From contig NZ_JAKZFT010000002.1 of assembly GCF_022808985.1 (NCBI RefSeq), forward strand, positions 62,001-126,000: 64,000 nucleotides of DNA. The letters are read 5' to 3'. The stretch is from Geotalea sp. SG265 (GTDB lineage: Bacteria > Desulfobacterota > Desulfuromonadia > Geobacterales > Geobacteraceae). Shown piece by piece: positions 1 to 5,808 of the stretch. Made by a program: the position numbers and the translations under genes. Each line of letters opens with the position of its first letter. Within the stretch, counting starts at the first letter, position 1. Under the pieces are notes generated by a model. That model made no database searches. It was given only the letters and a program-made list of their open reading frames with translations, and had not been told where the DNA came from.

Positions 1-89
1 TGAAAGTGGCCGAAGAGGAGCTGAGGAAGATCAAAGGCAGTCGCAAAACTGACCACGAGCCGGTTGCGGAGGCTGGAAGCGCCCCATAG
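1..89 (+). CDS. C-terminal end of an unidentified gene
   Basis: The frame starting at base 3 is open from the window edge to a TAG at 87-89 and gives a charged tail that begins VAEEELRKIKG and ends EAGSAP. The low-complexity, Lys/Glu-rich end looks like the disordered tail of a real protein, but the family cannot be named from 28 residues. The next gene starts 42 bases later on the same strand, so the two could be co-transcribed. A chance open frame cannot be excluded at this length. Confidence 0.4.
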   Translation, partial: KVAEEELRKIKGSRKTDHEPVAEAGSAP

Positions 90-130
90 CGTTTATCAAT
101 GCCGCAGCAGGCACCGGAGAAAATGCCGGC

Positions 131-661
131 ATGACCAAGCACCCCGCGCCACATGACCAGCAAAAGGAAGAGCCACTGGCTGAGCTTCCAGGCTCTGCGG
201 AGCACCGGGAAAATATCCGGCGACTTAAGGCCAAGTCCAGCCGCGGTCTCTATGCCATGGCAGCCTTCATCGCCGTCAGCATCGGCGCAATACGGGACTT
301 CGACTTTCTCCCCACTATTTCCCCCCAGGTGCGCACCGCTCTCGGCACACCGCCGTCGGCCAACATGATCAGCACCGCCCTGTTGCTCTATGCCTTTTCC
401 GCCATCATTCTCATTCTCTCCAGGATGATGGGGGGCTCCCACAGTTACAGCGGCATGGCCCATGTGGGGTACCTCTCGGGCTTCTACATCTTTTACAGCC
501 TGGGAGGGACGCTGGCCGATAACATCTGGGCCGTTTTCGCCGCGGGAATCACCATTTTAGGGCTGGAAAGCTACCATATCTGGACCTTCTGCAATGAGGA
601 GATCCGGAAAGAAATGGAAGCCCTGGAGGAATCAAGCAGAAAACAGCGGCTGCAACAATAG
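131..661 (+). CDS. Conserved-looking hypothetical inner-membrane protein, four predicted TM segments
   Basis: This is a 176-residue protein of no family I recognise. The first 35 residues are polar and charged. Four hydrophobic stretches follow at about residues 40-55, 78-97, 109-127 and 131-149, and the protein ends in a charged helix (about 155-176). It is therefore probably a small integral inner-membrane protein with both ends cytoplasmic. The ATG at 131 has a GGAGA about 10 bases upstream (116-120). No catalytic motif is visible. A sigma70-like promoter and a hairpin separate it from the thi genes downstream, so it is probably not part of that operon. I cannot assign a function. Confidence 0.7.
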   Translation: MTKHPAPHDQQKEEPLAELPGSAEHRENIRRLKAKSSRGLYAMAAFIAVSIGAIRDFDFLPTISPQVRTALGTPPSANMISTALLLYAFSAIILILSRMMGGSHSYSGMAHVGYLSGFYIFYSLGGTLADNIWAVFAAGITILGLESYHIWTFCNEEIRKEMEALEESSRKQRLQQ

Positions 662-711
662 ACGGTTGACGCAAATCCCTTTAAAAACAATACTCTACCC
701 CAAGAAAAGAG

Positions 712-740
712 TTGACACCGGCCGGGTAACATTGTAATTT
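712..740 (+). promoter_or_regulatory. Putative sigma70 promoter upstream of thiSGE
   Basis: TTGACA (712-717) and TAATTT (735-740) are separated by exactly 17 bases. Transcription would start near 747. This is the only good promoter between the membrane-protein gene and thiS. A hairpin follows only about 20 bases downstream of the predicted start. Confidence 0.6.
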
Positions 741-764
741 ACCGCAGGCGTCAACACAAATCAC

Positions 765-785
765 AAGCCGCGTCAGCGGCTTTTA
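765..785 (+). terminator. Hairpin with T-run between promoter and thiS (terminator or attenuator)
   Basis: AAGCCGC (765-771), loop GTCA, then GCGGCTT running into TTTTATT. It is a short but GC-rich stem followed by T-rich sequence. It could end transcription from the upstream gene, or attenuate transcription from the promoter at 712-740. No THI-box (TPP riboswitch) consensus is recognisable in the leader. Confidence 0.5.
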
Positions 786-822
786 TTGTTTCCCGACCGC
801 TAGTACAACACTCGGAGCATGC

Positions 823-1023
823 ATGGAAATAACCGTCAACGGGGAAAAGACCGCCATCGAAGAGATGTCCGTCCTCTCCTTCCTGCAAAAGATAGACATC
901 GACCCGAAAAGGGTTGCCGTGGAACTCAATCTCGATATCCTGCCCAAAGCCGATTACGACTCCACACTGCTCAAGGGCGGCGACCAGCTGGAGATTGTCC
1001 ATTTCGTCGGCGGCGGCCGGTAA
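823..1023 (+). CDS. thiS: ThiS, sulfur carrier for thiazole synthesis
   Basis: This 66-residue beta-grasp, ubiquitin-like sulfur carrier would be adenylated by ThiF and thiocarboxylated at its C-terminal glycine, then donate sulfur to ThiG for the thiamin thiazole. Family hallmarks are the MEITVNGE start, the central VAVELN and the QLEIVHFVGGG end. It is odd that the product ends GGGR rather than with a free GG, so the last residue or residues would have to be trimmed before activation. thiG starts 38 bases downstream on the same strand. The start ATG at 823 follows CTCGGAGC; another frame around 819 is only a shadow. Confidence 0.93.
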   Translation: MEITVNGEKTAIEEMSVLSFLQKIDIDPKRVAVELNLDILPKADYDSTLLKGGDQLEIVHFVGGGR

Positions 1024-1061
1024 CCGGCGCCCATTCCCGAGTCTCACCCAGGAGATAGAAC

Positions 1062-1835
1062 ATGTCCGATAAACTCGTCATTGCGGGACGCGAATTCAGC
1101 TCCCGCCTCATGGTAGGCACCGGCAAATATGCCGACTTTCAGCAGATGGTCAAGGCAATCCAGGTCTCGGGGGCCGAAATCATCACCGTCGCCGTCCGCC
1201 GGGTGAACATCTCCGACCGGAGCAAGGAATCGCTCCTGGACCACATCGATACGTCTAAGTACACCCTGCTCCCAAATACCGCCGGATGCTACACCGCCGA
1301 AGACGCAATCCGTACCTGCAGGTTGGCCAGAGAAGCAGGCCTCTCCGATTTCGTCAAGCTCGAAGTGCTCGGGGACGAAAAAACCCTCTTTCCCGACAAC
1401 GAAGAGCTGTTCAAGGCGGCCAAGGTGCTGATCAAAGAAGGCTTCACCGTCCTGCCTTATACGACCGACGACCCCATCGTCTGCAAAAGGCTGGAAGACA
1501 TGGGCTGTGCAGCGGTCATGCCCCTGGGTGCGCCCATCGGCAGCGGCCTAGGCATCCGCAACCCCTATAATATCCGCATCATCATGGAAACGGTCAAGGT
1601 ACCGGTAATCGTCGATGCAGGGGTTGGTACCGCCTCCGATGCCGCCATCGCCATGGAGCTCGGCTGCGACGGCGTCCTGATGAACACCGGCATTGCCGGC
1701 GCCAAAGATCCCATTGCAATGGCAGAGGCCATGAACCTGGCGGTGCGGGCCGGGCGTCTCGCTTACAAGGCGGGAAGAATCCCGAAGAAACTTTATGCAA
1801 CCGCCTCCAGTCCCATTGAAGGAATAATCGAGTGA
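1062..1835 (+). CDS. thiG: ThiG, thiazole synthase
   Basis: Thiazole synthase, 257 residues, a cytoplasmic (beta/alpha)8 enzyme. It condenses 1-deoxy-D-xylulose 5-phosphate, a glycine-derived imine and the sulfur of ThiS-thiocarboxylate into the thiazole phosphate. The Schiff-base lysine is probably K99 in [10 protein letters not shown]. The phosphate-binding loops [11 protein letters not shown] and [12 protein letters not shown], and the MNTGIAGA motif, are all present. Length is normal for the family. The RBS AGGAGA sits before ATG 1062. Its stop overlaps the GTG start of the next gene, so the two are translationally coupled. Confidence 0.96.
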   Translation: MSDKLVIAGREFSSRLMVGTGKYADFQQMVKAIQVSGAEIITVAVRRVNISDRSKESLLDHIDTSKYTLLPNTAGCYTAEDAIRTCRLAREAGLSDFVKLEVLGDEKTLFPDNEELFKAAKVLIKEGFTVLPYTTDDPIVCKRLEDMGCAAVMPLGAPIGSGLGIRNPYNIRIIMETVKVPVIVDAGVGTASDAAIAMELGCDGVLMNTGIAGAKDPIAMAEAMNLAVRAGRLAYKAGRIPKKLYATASSPIEGIIE

Positions 1836-2485
1836 AATCCTCTTCCCCCTGGATAGATTTCAATCTCTACCTGGTTACCGACCGCAAACAGACCAACGGC
1901 CGTAACCTGGAATTCGTCGTCGAAGAAGCGCTCCGGGGAGGGATCAGGGCTATCCAGCTGCGGGAAAAGGACCTGTCCAGCAAGGAGCTGTACGAGCTCG
2001 CCTACGAAATGCGCAAGCTTACCAGCCGCCACAACGCCCGGCTCATCATCAACGACCGTATCGATATCGCCCTGGCCGTGGATGCGGACGGCGTCCACCT
2101 GGGCTACAACAGCATGCCCATCTACCGGGCCAGGATGGTGCTCGGGGAAAAGAAGCTGATCGGGGTCTCCTGCCACAACCAGGTCCAGGCCATCATCGCC
2201 CAGGAAAAAGGGGCCGACTTCATCACCTTCGGCCCCATTTACAACACCCCCTCAAAGGCTCCATATGGTGAACCGGTGGGGATAAAGAAGCTGCAGGAAG
2301 CTACCAACATCATCCAGATACCCATATTCGCCCTTGGCGGCATAAAACCGTGTAACGTTGCAGAAGTCATGGCCGCATCCCCCAACGGCATCGGCGTAGT
2401 CTCCGCCGTGCTTTCGGCCGAAGATCCGCGTCTGGCTGCCCGTAACCTGCTCGGCCTTCTCCCCTCCCAGGAATCCGACCTTTAA
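1832..2485 (+). CDS. thiE: ThiE/TenI-family protein (thiamin phosphate synthase or thiazole tautomerase)
   Basis: A 217-residue TIM-barrel of the ThiE/TenI family. ThiE couples HMP-PP with thiazole phosphate to give thiamin phosphate; TenI aromatises the ThiG product. The motifs are QLREKD (42-47), IINDR (72-76), DADGVHLG (84-91), [10 protein letters not shown] and a phosphate loop near ALGGI. In classic ThiE the segment after HLG is Q-x-D, whose Asp binds Mg2+. Here it is YNS (92-94), so that ligand is lost while D75 is kept. TenI is therefore a serious alternative, fitting its position directly after thiG. The GTG start overlaps the thiG stop by four bases. Confidence 0.85.
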   Translation: MKSSSPWIDFNLYLVTDRKQTNGRNLEFVVEEALRGGIRAIQLREKDLSSKELYELAYEMRKLTSRHNARLIINDRIDIALAVDADGVHLGYNSMPIYRARMVLGEKKLIGVSCHNQVQAIIAQEKGADFITFGPIYNTPSKAPYGEPVGIKKLQEATNIIQIPIFALGGIKPCNVAEVMAASPNGIGVVSAVLSAEDPRLAARNLLGLLPSQESDL

Positions 2486-2488
2486 AAT

Positions 2489-3448
2489 ATGATCACCCCC
2501 TTGATTCATCACGATCTGCATTTCAATTCCTATGGCTCATACCTGCGGCGGCGCTTCGGCTGCCGGGTGAGCAAGGTCAATGTGGATGGCGGCTTCACCT
2601 GCCCCAACCGCGATGGTGCAAAGGGCACGGGGGGCTGCATCTACTGCGACAACAGCTCCTTTTCTCCCGGGGGGACGGTACCGGCAATACCCATTGAAAC
2701 CCAGATGGCAGAGGGGATGGCCTACCACCGGAAAAGGCTCGGCAGCGAAAAGTTCATCATCTACTTTCAGAAATTCACCAACACCTACGCACCGGTGGAC
2801 AGACTCCACGACCTGTACAGCCGCGCCCTGGCCCACCCGGAGGTGGTGGGTATTTCCGTGGGGACCCGGCCCGACGCCCTCGGCGATGACGCCGTCGAAC
2901 TCCTCACCGACCTGGCCCGGACCAGCTACGTCTGCGTTGAGCTGGGGCTGCAGTCCATGGATGACCGGATTCTGCAGCGGATCAATCGCGGGCATACCCT
3001 TGCCGAATACCTGGAAACCGTGGAACGCCTTGCCGGGCGGGGCATGGAAATCTGCACCCACCTCATCCACGGCTTCCCCGGCGAGACCCACGACGACTTT
3101 CTCCGCACCGCCCAGCTGATGGCATCACTGCCGATGGATTCCCTGAAGATCCACCAGCTCCACGCCGTCAAGGGGACCCAGCTGGCCCAGTGGTACTATG
3201 AGGGCCGCTTTATCCCGTTGCAGCACCAGCAATACGTGGCGGATATCTGTGACTTCCTGGAACTGATTCCGCCAACCATGACCATTCAGCGACTCTATGG
3301 GTCGGCCCCGCAGGCAATCCGCGTTGCGCCCAACTGGAACCTGAAGAACAACCAGATGTGGTACTCCGTGGTGAACGAATTGAAACGCAGGGGTACATGG
3401 CAGGGTTGCAAGCTGGCTGACGGCGGATTGCACGTGAGCAATCTCTGA
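2489..3448 (+). CDS. TIGR01212/YhcC-type radical SAM protein
   Basis: A 319-residue radical SAM enzyme of the family to which E. coli YhcC belongs. Three cysteines for the 4Fe-4S cluster lie in a CPNRDG...GGCIYC arrangement near residues 34-50, with the unusually long C-x10-C-x2-C spacing typical of this family. Further signatures are GTRPDAL, ELGLQSM, NRGHT and HLIHGFPGET. The physiological substrate of the family is not firmly established. It starts three bases after the thiE-like gene without a clear Shine-Dalgarno, which suggests translational coupling, but nothing ties it to thiamin synthesis. Confidence 0.9.
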   Translation: MITPLIHHDLHFNSYGSYLRRRFGCRVSKVNVDGGFTCPNRDGAKGTGGCIYCDNSSFSPGGTVPAIPIETQMAEGMAYHRKRLGSEKFIIYFQKFTNTYAPVDRLHDLYSRALAHPEVVGISVGTRPDALGDDAVELLTDLARTSYVCVELGLQSMDDRILQRINRGHTLAEYLETVERLAGRGMEICTHLIHGFPGETHDDFLRTAQLMASLPMDSLKIHQLHAVKGTQLAQWYYEGRFIPLQHQQYVADICDFLELIPPTMTIQRLYGSAPQAIRVAPNWNLKNNQMWYSVVNELKRRGTWQGCKLADGGLHVSNL

Positions 3449-3464
3449 AGCACATGAGGTTTCA

Positions 3465-4826
3465 ATGATCCAGTCCACATCACCGACCCACAAAAGGGGT
3501 CTCTGGTCCAGCCGCCTCGGATTCATCATGGCCTCGGCCGGTTCGGCCATCGGCCTCGGCAACATCTGGAAATTCCCTTACATAACCGGCATGCACGGCG
3601 GCGGAGCCTTTGTCCTTTTTTTCATCTTCTGCATCGTTACGGTGGGCATCCCGCTGATGATCGCCGAAATGATCATCGGCAGGCACACCCGCAAGGACCC
3701 GGTGGGGGCATTCAGAAAACTCAATCAAGGCCGGTGGGTGTTGGCCGGATGGCTCGGCATCATCGCCGGTTTCCTCATTCTCTCCTATTACTGCGTCATT
3801 GCCGGCTGGGCGGTCAATTATCTGTGGCTCGCCCTGCAGGGAACCTTCACTCCGGAGCACGCGGCAAAGGTGCCTCAGCTTTTCACCGGCCTGCTGGCCA
3901 GCGATGTGAGACAGCTCTTCTGGCAGGCGGTTTTCATGGGCATGACGGTCTTCATTGTCATCGGCGGCGTCAAGAGCGGTCTGGAGCGGGCCAATAAGAT
4001 TATGATGCCGGTCCTCTTCATGATCCTGGTGATTCTCGCCACCATGGGGCTCAGATCCCCCGGCGGCACCACGGCCCTCTCCTTTCTCTTTTCCCCCGAT
4101 TGGTCCAAGCTCGATCCCCCGGCCATGCTGGAAGCGCTCGGTCATGCCTTTTTCAGCCTCAGCCTGGGCATGGGAGCCATGCTCACCTACGGCAGCTATG
4201 CCGAGGAAAAGACCAGCATTCCCAATGTGGCGGTGACCGTTTGCTTCATGGACACCCTGGTGGCGCTACTCTCGGGTCTGGCCATCTTCCCCATCGTCTT
4301 TACCTACGGCATGGAGCCAGCCGCTGGACCAGGACTGGTCTTCAAGACCCTCCCTATCCTCTTCAGCCAGATGCCAGGAGGTGTGCTGATCGCCGTGCTT
4401 TTTTTCCTGCTCCTGGTCTTTGCCGCCCTGACCTCCAGCATTTCCCTGCTGGAAGTTGTAGTCGCCTATTACTGCGATGAAAACAAATGGGGGAGAAAAA
4501 AGGCGACGCTCATCATGGGGGGAATCATCTTTCTGGTCGGGGTGCCCTCGGCCCTGTCCAACAGCATGCTCAAGGACCTGCACTTCATCGGCGGGCGCAA
4601 CTTCCTGGATTCCATCGACTTCCTCTGCACCAACTATATCCTCCCCTTGGGTGGGCTGTTCATCGCCATTTTCACCGGCTGGGCGCTGACCCGCGGGCTT
4701 GCCAAGGGAGAATTGGAAAAGGGGGCGGTACGATTCCATCTCTATCCCGCCTGGCATTTCCTCATCAAGTACGTTTCGCCGGTGCTCGTGGCACTGGTGT
4801 TTCTCAACAAGGCGGGGTTCTTTTGA
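3465..4826 (+). CDS. Sodium-dependent transporter of the neurotransmitter:sodium symporter family
   Basis: A 453-residue polytopic inner-membrane protein with about 11 hydrophobic helices. The N-terminal signature SSRLGFIMASAGSAIGLGN, with the unwound TM1 that carries Na+ and substrate ligands, and the following WKFPY are diagnostic for the SNF/NSS family (LeuT relatives). These proteins import amino acids or similar amines with Na+. The substrate cannot be read from sequence. GAGG before ATG 3465 gives a good RBS. It lies 16 bases after the radical SAM gene and 21 bases before the hydrolase gene, so it is probably co-transcribed with both. Confidence 0.93.
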   Translation: MIQSTSPTHKRGLWSSRLGFIMASAGSAIGLGNIWKFPYITGMHGGGAFVLFFIFCIVTVGIPLMIAEMIIGRHTRKDPVGAFRKLNQGRWVLAGWLGIIAGFLILSYYCVIAGWAVNYLWLALQGTFTPEHAAKVPQLFTGLLASDVRQLFWQAVFMGMTVFIVIGGVKSGLERANKIMMPVLFMILVILATMGLRSPGGTTALSFLFSPDWSKLDPPAMLEALGHAFFSLSLGMGAMLTYGSYAEEKTSIPNVAVTVCFMDTLVALLSGLAIFPIVFTYGMEPAAGPGLVFKTLPILFSQMPGGVLIAVLFFLLLVFAALTSSISLLEVVVAYYCDENKWGRKKATLIMGGIIFLVGVPSALSNSMLKDLHFIGGRNFLDSIDFLCTNYILPLGGLFIAIFTGWALTRGLAKGELEKGAVRFHLYPAWHFLIKYVSPVLVALVFLNKAGFF

Positions 4827-4847
4827 CCCTTATTTGAGAGGTAAAAC

Positions 4848-5504
4848 ATGAAAACCATCACCATAAACGGCACAGGGAAAGAGTACCGGATCGGCAAGAT
4901 ACTCTGCATCGCCCGCAACTACGTGGATCACATCAAGGAGTTGAGCAACGAGACCCCACAGGCGCCGGTCATCTTCATGAAACCGGTAACGTCGGTCATT
5001 TTCCAGGGGGAATCCATCGTCATCCCCCCCCACTCCAACGATTGCCACCACGAGGCCGAACTGGCCGTGCTCATCGGCAAGGGGGGCAAAGGCATACCCG
5101 CCGGAAACGCGCTGGAGCACATTGCAGGCTACGGCCTTGCCATCGACCTGACCCTGCGGGATGTGCAGACGGAGTTGAAAAAGAAGGGGCTGCCATGGGA
5201 TATCGCCAAGGGCTTCGATACAGCCTGTCCCCTCTCCGGCTTCGTCACTGCGGAAGCGGTGGTCGATCCACAGGATCTGCAGATAAGGCTTGCGGTGAAC
5301 GGCGAGCTCAGGCAGGACGGCCACACCTCCCTGATGATCCACACTGTTGCTGCCATGATCAGCTACATGTCCGGCATTTTCACCCTTGAAGAAGGGGATA
5401 TCATTCTCACAGGGACCCCGGCTGGGGTCGGCCCGGTCAGGTCGGGAGACAGCATCGAAGCGGAGATACCCGGCGTGGGGCAGCTACAGATAAACGTAGC
5501 GTAA
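4848..5504 (+). CDS. Fumarylacetoacetate hydrolase (FAH) family protein, FAHD1-like
   Basis: A 218-residue member of the FAH fold with the short single-domain architecture of FAHD1/YcgM-type acylpyruvate hydrolases or oxaloacetate decarboxylases/tautomerases. The motifs are GKILCIARNY near the N-terminus, the HHEAELAVLIG metal site (acidic residues), AIDLTLRD, KGFDTACPLSGF and ILTGTPAGVGP. It would cleave or isomerise a 2-oxo-acyl substrate with a divalent metal ion in the cytoplasm. The exact substrate is not predictable. GAGAGG precedes the ATG. It is the last gene of the run that starts at thiS. Confidence 0.9.
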   Translation: MKTITINGTGKEYRIGKILCIARNYVDHIKELSNETPQAPVIFMKPVTSVIFQGESIVIPPHSNDCHHEAELAVLIGKGGKGIPAGNALEHIAGYGLAIDLTLRDVQTELKKKGLPWDIAKGFDTACPLSGFVTAEAVVDPQDLQIRLAVNGELRQDGHTSLMIHTVAAMISYMSGIFTLEEGDIILTGTPAGVGPVRSGDSIEAEIPGVGQLQINVA

Positions 5505-5590
5505 TCATATTATTATAATTCTTGCATTCTTGACTTTTCCGGCGCCAAGACGTTAACCTCCTCATTAAGATAAATCCTGTGGAGGTGACC

Positions 5591-5740
5591 ATGGAGTCGA
5601 AAAAGATCTGCCCGGACTGCCAAGCAGAGATGATCCTGCTCCCCGGCTGAGGCGGCCTCTTCTGGCGGTGCCAGAAGTGCGGCAGGAAGCTGTCGGCCGG
5701 AGGCGGCGATAGCAATGGTGGTAGCTGCGGCTGTAATTGA
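5591..5740 (+). CDS. Small zinc-ribbon protein with in-frame UGA at codon 20: probable selenoprotein
   Basis: Strong GGAGGTG (5581-5587) precedes ATG 5591. The frame reads CPDC (residues 7-10), an in-frame TGA at 5648-5650 (codon 20), then WRCQKCG (25-31) and a Gly/Ser tail ending SCGCN, with a TGA stop at 5738-5740. Both halves carry paired cysteines of one zinc-ribbon, so the reading frame clearly continues through the TGA. Directly after it lies a perfect 8-bp stem with a GGU loop, 16 nt from the UGA, matching published bacterial SECIS rules. The likely product is 49 residues with selenocysteine at 20. The gene stands alone, with a strong terminator 7 bases downstream. I faintly recall a Geobacter family annotated as a zinc-ribbon (seleno)protein, which I cannot check. 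The alternative is a nonsense mutation. Confidence 0.72.
5651..5680 (+). promoter_or_regulatory. SECIS-like hairpin immediately after in-frame UGA
   Basis: CTTCTGGC (5659-5666) pairs perfectly with GCCAGAAG (5670-5677) around a GGU loop (5667-5669). Exactly 16 bases separate UGA 5648-5650 from the loop, and a G is in the first two loop positions. Both agree with the bacterial SECIS consensus recognised by SelB. The stem lies inside the coding frame, as expected for bacterial elements. Confidence 0.7.
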
Positions 5741-5746
5741 AGGTGC

Positions 5747-5785
5747 AAAAGAGGCCTGCATTCCAAGGGAATGCAGGCCTCTTTT
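5747..5785 (+). terminator. Strong bidirectional intrinsic terminator
   Basis: A perfect 18-bp stem runs from AAAAGAGGCCTGCATTCC (5747-5764) to its complement (5768-5785), with a three-base AAG loop. A-run and T-run on opposite sides make it work on both strands. It serves the small UGA-containing gene (+) and the convergent secreted-repeat gene (-). Confidence 0.9.
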
Positions 5786-5808
5786 ATTTACTGAGCCGCT
5801 GGATCGAG

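Noticed and set aside
741-822. Possible TPP riboswitch in front of thiS
   Set aside because: The leader is too short, and the conserved CUGAGA and pyrimidine-sensor helix sequences are not visible. Only a simple hairpin is present.
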